A stretch of 64,000 bases of DNA. It comes from Rhodocyclaceae bacterium. Lineage in GTDB: Bacteria; Pseudomonadota; Gammaproteobacteria; Burkholderiales; Rhodocyclaceae. The DNA lies in NCBI GenBank assembly GCA_004379165.1, contig NKXK01000034.1, positions 1-64,000 of the forward strand, given 5' to 3'. The notes under the pieces were generated by a model. It was not told the origin of the DNA. It saw only the letters and a list, made by a program, of their open reading frames with translations, and ran no database searches. A program made the position numbers and the translations under genes. Positions 53,463 to 61,192 of the stretch are shown here, one piece after another. Position 1 is the first letter of the stretch. The number at the start of each line of letters is the position of its first letter.

Positions 53463-55370
53463 TCAATCCGGAGACGGCAAGGCATCGAGTGCCTCGTGCA
53501 ACTCCAGCCAGTGTAGCTCCAGTCCGTCGATTTCATCGCTGAGCTTCGCGGCATCCTTATGCAGCTTTTCGCTATTTTCACGGTCGACCGTGGCGTAGAA
53601 CACGGGGTCGGCGAATTGCGCGTCGAGTGCTGCCTTGGCAGTCTGGCATTGGGCCAGTCGCTGGTCGATTTTCTCGATTTCCCGCGTCAGCTTGCGCCGT
53701 TCGGCCAGCAGGGCCTGCCGGTTGGCCTTGGCCTCGGCGCGTTGTTGCAGGCGCCCCGCTTTTTCGGCCACGGCATCCGGTTCCGGTGCCTTCTCGGCAC
53801 TGCGCTGGGCGGCCAACCAACTGGCGTAATCGTCGAGGTCGCCGTCGAAGGGTTCTGCCTTGCCATCGGCCACCAGCAGCAGTTCGTCGGCGCAGGTGCG
53901 CAGCAGGTGACGATCGTGTGAAACGCAAACCATGCCGCCCTCGAAATCCTGCAGTGCGAAGGTCAGCGCCTCGCGCATCTCCAGATCGAGGTGATTAGTC
54001 GGTTCGTCGAGCAGCAGCAGATTGGGTTTGGTGCGGATGAGCAGCGCCAGCGCCAACCGCGATTTCTCGCCGCCGGAGAAAGGTGCGACAGCGCGCGTCG
54101 CCATCTCCCCGCGGAAATCGAAGCCGCCCAGATAGTCGCGCAGTTCCTGCTCCGGCGTCAGCGGCTCCAGTCGCTGCAGGTGCTGCAAGGGCGATTCGTC
54201 CTCGCGCAGTTGTTCCAGTTGGTGTTGGGCGAAGTAGCCGATGTTCAGCGCCTTGGCTTCCTTGCGCTCACCGCCCTGCTGAGGGATGGCGGCGGCCAGC
54301 AGCTTGATCAATGTCGATTTGCCGGCGCCGTTGCGACCGAGCAGGCCGATGCGGCAGCCGGGGCGCAGGGTCATGCTGATTTTGGCGAGAATTTCGCGTT
54401 CACCGTAGCCGACGCTGGCACCCTCGATCACCAGCAGCGGGTCGGGCAGGGCGGTTGGCTCACGGAAGCTGAAATGGAAGGGTGAGTCGACATGGGCGGC
54501 GGCGACGATTTCCATGCGTTCGAGCATCTTGACCCGGCTCTGCGCCTGCCGGGCCTTGGTTGCCTTGGCCTTGAAGCGTTCAACGAAGCGCGTCAGGTGG
54601 GCGATTTCGCGCTGCTGTGCCTCGAAAGCCGCCTGCTGCGTTGCCAGCCGCGCGGCCTTGGCACGCTCGTAGTCGGAATAACCGCCGCTGGTCAGGTTCA
54701 GGCGCTGCTGGTCGATGGCGATGATCTGGCCGACGACGGCATCGAGAAAGTCTCGGTCGTGCGAGATCAGCAGCAGTGTCGCCGGCGTGCTTTTCAGCCA
54801 TTGCTCCAGCCAGAGCACGGCATCGAGGTCGAGGTGGTTGGTCGGTTCGTCGAGCAGTAGCAGGTCGGCGCGGCACGACAGGGCGCGGGCAAGGTTCAGG
54901 CGGACCCGCCAGCCGCCGGAAAAATCCGCCACCGGTCGGGAAAAGTCGGCGTCGGTGAAACCGAGGCCGTGCAGCACCTCGGCGACGCGTGCCTTGGCAG
55001 AATAGCCACCGATTTCGCCATAGCGTGCATGCAGGTGGCCGATGGCCTCGCCATCACCCTTTTCCTCGGCCTCGGCAAGTTCGCACTCGACCCGGCGCAG
55101 TTCGGCATCGCCGTCGAGCACGAAATCGAGTGCGCTGTCTGGCAGGGCCGGCGTTTCCTGCGCCACACGGGCGATCTGCCAGCTTGCTGGAAGTTCGACA
55201 TCACCGGACTCTGCATGCAGTTCGCCGCCGAGCAGGGCAAACAAACTGGATTTGCCGCAGCCGTTGGCACCAACGACACCGACCTTCCATCCTGCATGAA
55301 GTTGAACAGAGGCGTCGACGACCAGCGGACGGCCGGCGCGGGCGAAAGTGACTTGACGTAAGGCGATCAT
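53463..55370 (-). CDS. ABC-F family ATPase, YheS type
   Basis: 635 residues with two ATPase domains: Walker A GANGCGKSS (about 34) and GRNGAGKST (about 337), Walker B/D-loop [12 protein letters not shown] in both. The linker (about 240-300) is the long charged helix pair of ABC-F proteins. The C-terminal 110 residues form a charged coiled coil (LLAERRKLTREIEKIDQRL) typical of Uup/YheS types. It acts on ribosomes; its target is not known. It is divergent from the damaged HD-GYP gene. Confidence 0.9.
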   Translation of the reverse strand: MIALRQVTFARAGRPLVVDASVQLHAGWKVGVVGANGCGKSSLFALLGGELHAESGDVELPASWQIARVAQETPALPDSALDFVLDGDAELRRVECELAEAEEKGDGEAIGHLHARYGEIGGYSAKARVAEVLHGLGFTDADFSRPVADFSGGWRVRLNLARALSCRADLLLLDEPTNHLDLDAVLWLEQWLKSTPATLLLISHDRDFLDAVVGQIIAIDQQRLNLTSGGYSDYERAKAARLATQQAAFEAQQREIAHLTRFVERFKAKATKARQAQSRVKMLERMEIVAAAHVDSPFHFSFREPTALPDPLLVIEGASVGYGEREILAKISMTLRPGCRIGLLGRNGAGKSTLIKLLAAAIPQQGGERKEAKALNIGYFAQHQLEQLREDESPLQHLQRLEPLTPEQELRDYLGGFDFRGEMATRAVAPFSGGEKSRLALALLIRTKPNLLLLDEPTNHLDLEMREALTFALQDFEGGMVCVSHDRHLLRTCADELLLVADGKAEPFDGDLDDYASWLAAQRSAEKAPEPDAVAEKAGRLQQRAEAKANRQALLAERRKLTREIEKIDQRLAQCQTAKAALDAQFADPVFYATVDRENSEKLHKDAAKLSDEIDGLELHWLELHEALDALPSPD

Positions 55371-55425
55371 GGCGAGGCTACCGGGAGGGGGGCGAATTAT
55401 AGCGGTGGCCTGCTAGAATCCTTGC

Positions 55426-56164
55426 ATGATCAAGCAGATTTGCACCGACCAGCTCCTGCCGGGCATGTACATCGACGACCTCAATTGTGGCTGGCTCGAT
55501 CATCCCTTCATGACGAATGCATTTGCCGTGCACGGCCAGGCGACGGTGGTCAAGATCGTTTCGCTGGGCATCCGCGAAGTCTATATCGACACCCTCAAGG
55601 GCGCCGACGTCTGGCTAGCGCGACCGCAGGCCGACGTCAATGCGGAAATGGAGCGCCGGCTGCAGGAAATTGCTGCCAAACAGACCGACAAGCCGATTGT
55701 CTTCGACCCCAAGGACGAAACTGCCGGCGCCCGGCGGCTGCATGGCGAAGCCAACAAGATCGTGCGGGTGATGATGGACGATGTCCGCCTGGGCCAGCAG
55801 ATCCGCATTGTGCGAATCGAGCCGCTGGTCGACATTATGGTCGAGTCGATTTCCGCAATCAGGACGCGCTGCTGCCGTGGAGCGATCACCACTTTGATCC
55901 GAAGCTGGTGCAGTCTTTCGTTCGTGCCATCGGCATCTATCCAACCGGGACGCTGGTGCGGCTGGAAAGCAACCGCATGGGTTGGTTATCGAGCAGAACG
56001 AAGGCAAACTGCTCGAGCCGGTGGTGCGGGTCTTCTATCACGCCGTCAAGCAACACTACGTCCCGCCGGAAATCGTCGATCTGTCCAAGGTGCCGGATCG
56101 CATCGTCAGCTTCGAGAATTACGACAAATGGAAAATCGATCCCTATCAGTGCTTGCCCTCCTGA
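55426..56164 (+). pseudogene. HD-GYP domain protein, internally deleted and frameshifted
   Basis: The first frame encodes a DUF3391-type N-terminus and runs to MVESISAI. It then needs +1 and -1 shifts to follow the homologous reading: frame two gives NQDALL PWSDHHFDPKLVQSF...RLESNRMG, frame three IEQNEGKLLEPVVRVFYHA to the stop. Missing bases in a C-run (near 55856) and a G-run (near 55980) account for both shifts. The core with H...HD and HHE...GYP (roughly 150-170 residues) is absent between NQDALL and WSDHHFDP. The gene cannot hydrolyse c-di-GMP. Both shifts are in homopolymers, so sequencing error is possible, but the deletion is not explained by that. Confidence 0.8.
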
Positions 56165-56730
56165 GCGGCCTGCTCCTGATGCCGCTGCCGGTACTTGCTG
56201 ACATTGGCCCCGATGCGCAGCAGACTGCTGACTGGACGCAGCGACTGGAGCGGGCGAGCGCATTGCAGCGTGAAGGCCGGCGCCTGCAGGAAGTCGCCGA
56301 TCAAGCGTTTGAAGCGGAAAGCAAGGCCTGTTTCAGCCGTTTTCAGGTCACTTCCTGTCAGCAAGCGGCAAAAAAGACACATGTCGCGGCGACCCGCGCG
56401 GCGCGCAAGCTGGAAACCGAAGGCTCCGCACTTGAGCGCACGGTGAAGAAGGAGCAGCAGGCCGACAAGGCAGCACGCCGCGAAGCCGATGCCCCGCGCC
56501 GCCAAGCCGAGTTGAAGGCACGCGAAGCGGAAACCGCGGAAGCCCGGGCCGCGGCCAGCCAGATTGCCGAGGCCCGCCAGGCCGACAAGGCCCGCCAGGC
56601 AGAAGAAGGTGCCCGTCGCAAGGCAGCCGATGCCGAGCGCCTGCGCAAGAAGCGTGAAGAGCACGAAGTTAAGGTCGCGCGGCGGATGGCCGAAGCCGAA
56701 CGGCGTGCCGCCGAAGCAAAGAAGCCCTGA
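56128..56730 (+). CDS. Exported coiled-coil, Lys/Ala-rich protein (hypothetical)
   Basis: 200 residues. A signal peptide (MENRSLSVLALLSGLLLMPLPVLA) precedes a mature part made mostly of charged helix (REGRRLQEVADQAFEAESKA; Ala/Lys/Glu repeats), a TolA/EpsG-like low-complexity coiled coil. It includes one Cys pair (CFSRFQVTSC). It overlaps the 3' end of the HD-GYP pseudogene by 37 bases and ends 12 bases before the second HD-GYP gene, suggesting one transcript. Its function is not recognised. Confidence 0.7.
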   Translation: MENRSLSVLALLSGLLLMPLPVLADIGPDAQQTADWTQRLERASALQREGRRLQEVADQAFEAESKACFSRFQVTSCQQAAKKTHVAATRAARKLETEGSALERTVKKEQQADKAARREADAPRRQAELKAREAETAEARAAASQIAEARQADKARQAEEGARRKAADAERLRKKREEHEVKVARRMAEAERRAAEAKKP

Positions 56731-56742
56731 AACGGGACCGGC

Positions 56743-57957
56743 GTGATCCGCAAGATTCCACTTGCCGAATTGCTGCCCGAGATGTTCGTCGTCGACCTGC
56801 ACAAACCGTGGATCGAGCATGCCATCTGGCGTTTCCGGTTCCGGGTTCGTGACGAGGCGCATATCCGCAAGCTGCGCGAGGCCGGCATTGTCGAAGTCAG
56901 TATCGACACCGATCAGGGGATCGACTTGCCGCCCCTGCCCACGTCGCGCCTGCATGATGTTGAACAGCGCATATACCGGCTCGCGGAGCGGCCGCGCCCG
57001 CCAGCGCCGCGCAAGGTCTCGCTGGGCGAGGAGCGGCGTCGTGCCGGTCGCCTGCTGGCCGACGCCAACGACAGCCTGACAGAACTGATGTTTGCTGCCC
57101 GAGCCGGGCGTCAGGTCGAGGCCGGCCGGCTGGAGCCGGTGGTCGGAAAAATGATCGAATCGGTCCTGCGCAATCCCGACGCGCTGGTACCGCTGGCCCG
57201 CCTCAAGCAACTCGATGCCTATGCCACCGAGCACGCCGTTGCAACGACAGCGCTGATCATCGCTCTGGGCCACCAGCAACGCCTCACGGCCAGCGAGCTC
57301 GAAAAACTGGCGATGGGCACCCTGCTCAAGGATGTCGGCCACGCCTCGCTCGATGCCCGGCTGACGAGCAAAGCGGGCATGCTCTCGCGGGATGAATATT
57401 CGCTCGTCCAGAGCCATGTTGAGGAAGGCCTGGCCGTACTTGAAGCCACTGCACGCTTGCCCGAGATGTCGGTGGCGGTTGTCCTCGAGCACCACGAGCG
57501 CTATAACGGTTGCGGTTATCCCTACCGTATGGCCGGTGACGAGATCTCGCTCGCCGGCCGGATGGCTGCCATCGTCGATACCTATGACGCGATGACCTCC
57601 GATCGCCCCTACCGGGCGGCGCTTTCGCCAGCACAGGCGCTACGTCAGCTTTACGATCAGGGCGGTAGCCAGTTCGACCCGGCGCTGGTCGCCGCCTTTG
57701 TCAGGACGGTTGGCGTCTATCCGGTCGGCACGCTGGTCATGCTTGAAAGCGGCCACCTGGCCGTCGTCGAGGAACTGCATCCCGAGCAGTTGCTGCAGCC
57801 GGTAGTGCGGGTCATTTACCATGCCCGGCGGCGCCAGTACGTCACGCCGATGCGTGTCGATCTGGCGCGCAAGGTCGGTAACCACTACGGCCTGATCCAG
57901 CATGCCGAAACCTATGAGCGTTGGGGGCTCAGTCCGCAGCGCTGGCAACCCGCCTGA
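56743..57957 (+). CDS. HD-GYP-type protein with altered HD dyad
   Basis: 404 residues, GTG start. An N-terminal DUF3391 domain (about 1-120) precedes the HD-GYP domain. The GYP part is intact (HHERYNGCGYPYRMAGDEISL), but the HD dyad, normally HDIGK in LLHDIGK, reads LLKDVGH, so His-to-Lys and Lys-to-His changes hit two metal/active-site positions. The preceding conserved His (EHAVAT) remains. Hydrolysis of c-di-GMP is doubtful; a binding or sensor role is possible. It is a paralogue of the broken gene upstream. The 3' end overlaps mutY by 29 bases. Confidence 0.87.
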   Translation: MIRKIPLAELLPEMFVVDLHKPWIEHAIWRFRFRVRDEAHIRKLREAGIVEVSIDTDQGIDLPPLPTSRLHDVEQRIYRLAERPRPPAPRKVSLGEERRRAGRLLADANDSLTELMFAARAGRQVEAGRLEPVVGKMIESVLRNPDALVPLARLKQLDAYATEHAVATTALIIALGHQQRLTASELEKLAMGTLLKDVGHASLDARLTSKAGMLSRDEYSLVQSHVEEGLAVLEATARLPEMSVAVVLEHHERYNGCGYPYRMAGDEISLAGRMAAIVDTYDAMTSDRPYRAALSPAQALRQLYDQGGSQFDPALVAAFVRTVGVYPVGTLVMLESGHLAVVEELHPEQLLQPVVRVIYHARRRQYVTPMRVDLARKVGNHYGLIQHAETYERWGLSPQRWQPA

Positions 57958-58960
57958 TCAGCTTGCGGATGGGCGTCGGTACGCCGGCATCAGCAGCCTC
58001 CGCCAGCGGCAGCCACTGCCAGCCGGCCTCCAGGCAAGCCAACCCTGGCGCCACCCGGCTCAGTACCGGCAGCAAGGTCAGACGGAAGTGGGTGAAGGCA
58101 TGTTTCAGCGGCGGCAGCGTTTCGGTACTGAGCGCGGTCATCCCGAGCTGGCCGAGAATCGTCTCCGGATCGCCCTCAGGCGGCACCAGTAGTCCGCCCC
58201 ATAGTCCGCTATCGGGGCGCCGTGTCAGCAGCAGTTGTTCGCCATCGGTGATGAAGACGAACTGGCTGCTGCGCGTTGGCACACTGGCACGCGGCCGCGC
58301 CTCGGGTAGCGTCGCCTGCCGTCCATCGCGCCGGGCGATGCAGCCGGTCGCCAGCGGGCAATGTTCGCATTTGGGCCGGTTGCGCGTGCACACCGTCGCG
58401 CCCAGGTCCATCAAACCCTGTGTGTAGGCTTCGATATCGCTTTCCGGCAGCAGTGCGTCGGCCACGGCCCACAGCTTGCGCTCGACCGAGGCCGCACCCG
58501 GAAAGCCTTCAATCCCGTAAAACCGGCACAGCACCCGCTTCACGTTGCCATCCAGAATCGCCACCCGCTCCCCGGCGCTGAAAGCAGCGATGGCCGCCGC
58601 CGTCGAGCGGCCGATCCCCGGCAGTTCGGCGAGGATCGCTGCCGATTTCGGGAAGTTTTCGGCGTAGACCGCAGCAACCGTCTGCGCACAGCGATGCAGA
58701 TTTCGGGCGCGGGCGTAGTAACCCAGGCCGGCCCAATGGGCCAGCACCGCCTCGACCGGCGCCCGCGCCAGCGCGCCTACATCGGGGAAAGAAGCGAGAA
58801 AGCGGGTGTAATACGGGATCACTGTCGCCACTTGCGTCTGTTGCAACATGATCTCCGAAAGCCAGATCCGGTAAGGATCGCGGGTGTTCTGCCAGGGCAG
58901 GTCATGGCGACCGGCCTGCTTCTGCCAGGCGATCAACGGGGCGGCGAACGGGACATCCAT
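57929..58960 (-). CDS. mutY: A/G-specific adenine DNA glycosylase MutY
   Basis: 343 residues from ATG 58960. The helix-hairpin-helix ELPGIGRSTAAAI and the catalytic Asp in VAILDGNVKRVL lie in the glycosylase domain. The [4Fe-4S] cluster has its Cys-X6-Cys-X2-Cys-X5-Cys set (CTRNRPKCEHCPLATGC). A C-terminal NUDIX-like domain (about 225-343) recognises 8-oxoguanine. It removes adenine mispaired with oxoG. A copy of the dispersed motif is at 58655-58674. Confidence 0.95.
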   Translation of the reverse strand: MDVPFAAPLIAWQKQAGRHDLPWQNTRDPYRIWLSEIMLQQTQVATVIPYYTRFLASFPDVGALARAPVEAVLAHWAGLGYYARARNLHRCAQTVAAVYAENFPKSAAILAELPGIGRSTAAAIAAFSAGERVAILDGNVKRVLCRFYGIEGFPGAASVERKLWAVADALLPESDIEAYTQGLMDLGATVCTRNRPKCEHCPLATGCIARRDGRQATLPEARPRASVPTRSSQFVFITDGEQLLLTRRPDSGLWGGLLVPPEGDPETILGQLGMTALSTETLPPLKHAFTHFRLTLLPVLSRVAPGLACLEAGWQWLPLAEAADAGVPTPIRKLIRRVASAAD

Positions 58961-59030
58961 GCTCAAAATCTGCCTCGACGGGGGGCTTGGGAGCACGGAT
59001 AATACGACTTTTCAATAAAAACAACGCCCG

Positions 59031-59522
59031 ATGACCCAACCCCAGACAGACACCCGCGCGCTGCGCAACGCGCTCGGACGCTTCGCCACCGGCGTCGCCA
59101 TCGTCACGGCCATCGACCCCGACGGCCAGCCGGTCGGGCTCACCGTCAATTCCTTTTCTGCCGTCTCGCTCGATCCGGCCCTGGTGCTCTGGTGCCTCGA
59201 CAACAACTCGCACAACCTTGCCGCCTTCCGCAAGGCCAGTCACCACGCCATCAACATCCTGGCTGCCAACCAGCAGGAACTCTCCAACCGCTTCGCCACC
59301 TGGCCAGCCGACCGCTTTGCCGGCCTGCCCTGGCAAACCGGTATCGGCGGCGCACCGGTTTTTCCCGGTTGTTGTGCCACCTTTGAAGTCGCCAATGAAA
59401 CCGCCCATGCCGGAGGTGATCACACCATTTTCGTCGGTCGGGTCGAACGCTTCGGCGAGCGGGTCGACCTCGCTCCGCTGCTCTTTCACGCTGGCCAGTA
59501 CCGGGGACTGGCGGAAAGCTGA
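59031..59522 (+). CDS. Flavin reductase-like domain protein
   Basis: 163 residues, FMN-binding split barrel. The start ALRNALGRFATGVAIVTA and the motif GLTVNSFSAVSLDPALVLWCLDNNSHN are typical of the flavin reductase/HpaC-like family, which makes reduced flavin for a monooxygenase partner. No partner oxygenase is near. It stands alone, divergent from mutY, and ends shortly before the tRNA-Gly gene. Confidence 0.9.
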   Translation: MTQPQTDTRALRNALGRFATGVAIVTAIDPDGQPVGLTVNSFSAVSLDPALVLWCLDNNSHNLAAFRKASHHAINILAANQQELSNRFATWPADRFAGLPWQTGIGGAPVFPGCCATFEVANETAHAGGDHTIFVGRVERFGERVDLAPLLFHAGQYRGLAES

Positions 59523-59527
59523 TTGCA

Positions 59528-59556
59528 TTGAACTGGCTGCGTTCTGCGCTTAGAAT
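59528..59556 (+). promoter_or_regulatory. Sigma-70 promoter of tRNA-Gly
   Basis: TTGAAC and TAGAAT are separated by exactly 17 bases, ending 18 bases before the tRNA. The spacing is ideal and both hexamers match the consensus at four or five positions. Confidence 0.65.
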
Positions 59557-59574
59557 GCAGCCTTCGTGCCCTGA

Positions 59575-59648
59575 GCGGGCGTCGTATAATGGTAATACCT
59601 CAGCTTCCCAAGCTGATGCCGAGGGTTCGATTCCCTTCGCCCGCTCCA
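59575..59648 (+). tRNA. tRNA-Gly (anticodon CCC)
   Basis: 74 bases with encoded CCA. The acceptor arm GCGGGCG pairs with CGCCCGC, the anticodon stem TCAGC/GCTGA carries a loop TTCCCAA with anticodon CCC, and the T arm reads GAGGG TTCGATT CCCTT. The D-arm region is GTATAATGGTAATAC, as in bacterial tRNA-Gly(CCC). A Tn7-like transposon end begins less than 50 bases downstream. Confidence 0.96.
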
Positions 59649-59676
59649 TCAGAATTTACTCAGGTCATTGATCTGA

Positions 59677-59750
59677 TGTGCCGTTAAGCATAAAGTGTCC
59701 GCCCGGACAGCTTATGCTTTAATTCCCGATAGGACACATTTTGCTTTATC
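59677..59750. repeat. Transposon end with three GGACA-TGCTTTA elements
   Basis: One inverted copy, TTAAGCATAAAGTGTCC (59684-59700), faces GGACAGCTTATGCTTTAA (59705-59722), and a direct copy GGACACATTTTGCTTTA starts at 59732, 27 bases later. The common core is GGACA-N3/4-ATGCTTTA. Such repeats next to a terminal TGT are the pattern of transposase (TnsB/TniA) binding sites in Tn7-like ends. The outermost TGT could be 59677 or 59696 (TGTCCGCCCGGACAG). The paired arms also form a hairpin just 3' of the tRNA. Confidence 0.65.
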
Positions 59751-59804
59751 GGAAATTTATGGCTGTCGTCAGACGGTTTTTCCGGGCTCCCAAGCACCAG
59801 ACGT

Positions 59805-59829
59805 AAAAAAACCGGCCATGTAGCCGGTT
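59805..59829 (-). terminator. Rho-independent terminator of the transposition operon
   Basis: Read on the minus strand: AACCGGC / GCCGGTT stem, six-base loop TACATG, then TTTTTTT. It lies 26 bases downstream of the TniQ stop. The 332-base stretch 59523-59854 otherwise holds the tRNA, its promoter and the transposon end. Confidence 0.88.
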
Positions 59830-59854
59830 CTTTGTGTGCTCCGAAATCGTTCGG

Positions 59855-61192
59855 TTATTTTGCAGCTTCAGACTCGAAATCTGGCCTCATCAGGTGACTT
59901 TGTACGTCCTTGAGATTCAGGAGGAGATTGCTCAAGGGGGCGAGAATTGGAGCTGGCACCCGTGCGATGACCTCACGTAGGGTGACAGACTTCCCCTCTG
60001 CCCAAATATCAATGCAAGCCTGCTCGAGATGTGGCCATGCATTGACGACATGTTCATCCTGGCGCCGGCGTAGATATTCCTTCCAGCGCTCGCCAAGTTG
60101 TCGAGTGAGCATATTCGCGCGCAGATAAAGCAGTCTGGGGTCGATATTTAACCGCCTCCCGGCTTCGCGCACGGTGATTGGCGTCGGCAACACAAGAAAT
60201 GCCTGGAGTTGGTTTTCAATTTCTGCCCAGTTTCGCTCACGCTTTACCGTGCGAGTTCGTGGTTTGGGCTGGGGCAGGTTCAGAATTAGCTGAGGCTCAA
60301 TTTGCGGGCACACCCACGTCGATAAATCTCCGCTCAAAAGCTGTGTCAGGCTGGCTCCACTGTGAGCTGCAATCTTTAGGCTGGCCTTCAGGGTTGGTGT
60401 GCCATCACCCTTCAACCAGTTGTGGACAGTGCTTTTGGCGACGCCAATACGTCGAGCGAAGAGAGCACTTTGCCCGTTGTCCATCTCCTCGATGATTTGC
60501 GAGATTGCATTGATGAGGTTGTCGCGCGTTGGTGTGCTCGCCAAAGTTTGCTGAGCATGAACCAATTCACCGATTTGCCGTGCAGCCCATCGTGCGGCAG
60601 GGTCGATTGAAGCCGTAGCTGGCATTTCCCCCTCTTTCCCAAGGAACTCTCCACAATGAGTGCACCAGCCGGGAACTACATAGGCAGCGGTATGGCGAAT
60701 ATTATCTTTACCGCAATGAGGGCAATGTGTCTCGAGCGAGCAAGCGTGTCTCGAACAAACGAAAACCTCGGCGGACTCCCAAACCAGGCGGAAATATGGA
60801 GTCCGGCCTTTTGCAAGGTCTTCGGCAAAGCAGGAAGGACAGAATTGGCCTCGCGTGACGATGGAAAGGCCACTCCGGGAAATGACGTTTTGCCATGACA
60901 GGAAGGTTAGCTTGTCCAGGTTCGGGACAGCGGTGAGCTCCGACAGTGCGGCCGACCAGGTTTCAGCCGACTCGCAAGTGCTAGCCAATCGCCGTTGATG
61001 CCAGTCGAATTGATGGCTGACATCGTGCTCGATACGTTGTGCAATCGAGCGAGAAAGCGCCAAGGTGGATACCGAGTGGGATACTGCCAGCCGACAGAAG
61101 TAGCTGGGTAGGCTTTCAACATCGCTGGTGCCTTCGCCCAAAGGTTGAAGGGCATGCAGCTCGGAGCGTGGGTTGTTGAGCACGGAATTCAT
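59855..61192 (-). CDS. tniQ: TniQ-family target-selection protein with central HTH
   Basis: 445 residues. The TniQ N-terminus (LPSYFCRLAVSHSVSTL) is followed by Cys-rich zinc clusters: CPSC (about 118), CSRHACSLETHCPHC and WCTHC (about 178). Residues about 250-300 are an XRE-like helix-turn-helix (FARRIGVAKSTVHNWLKG). A TnsD-like C-terminal half follows with EAGRRLNIDPRLLYLRANML. TniQ/TnsD proteins choose the target and recruit TnsC. The stop is just before a terminator; the start overlaps the AAA+ gene by 4 bases. Longer than Tn5053 TniQ, near TnsD in size. Confidence 0.85.
   Translation of the reverse strand: MNSVLNNPRSELHALQPLGEGTSDVESLPSYFCRLAVSHSVSTLALSRSIAQRIEHDVSHQFDWHQRRLASTCESAETWSAALSELTAVPNLDKLTFLSWQNVISRSGLSIVTRGQFCPSCFAEDLAKGRTPYFRLVWESAEVFVCSRHACSLETHCPHCGKDNIRHTAAYVVPGWCTHCGEFLGKEGEMPATASIDPAARWAARQIGELVHAQQTLASTPTRDNLINAISQIIEEMDNGQSALFARRIGVAKSTVHNWLKGDGTPTLKASLKIAAHSGASLTQLLSGDLSTWVCPQIEPQLILNLPQPKPRTRTVKRERNWAEIENQLQAFLVLPTPITVREAGRRLNIDPRLLYLRANMLTRQLGERWKEYLRRRQDEHVVNAWPHLEQACIDIWAEGKSVTLREVIARVPAPILAPLSNLLLNLKDVQSHLMRPDFESEAAK

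Noticed and set aside
59523-59854. CRISPR spacers or a short guide array beside the transposon end
   Set aside because: The repeats are only three, of unequal orientation, with no 28-37-base direct repeat; they fit transposase sites better.
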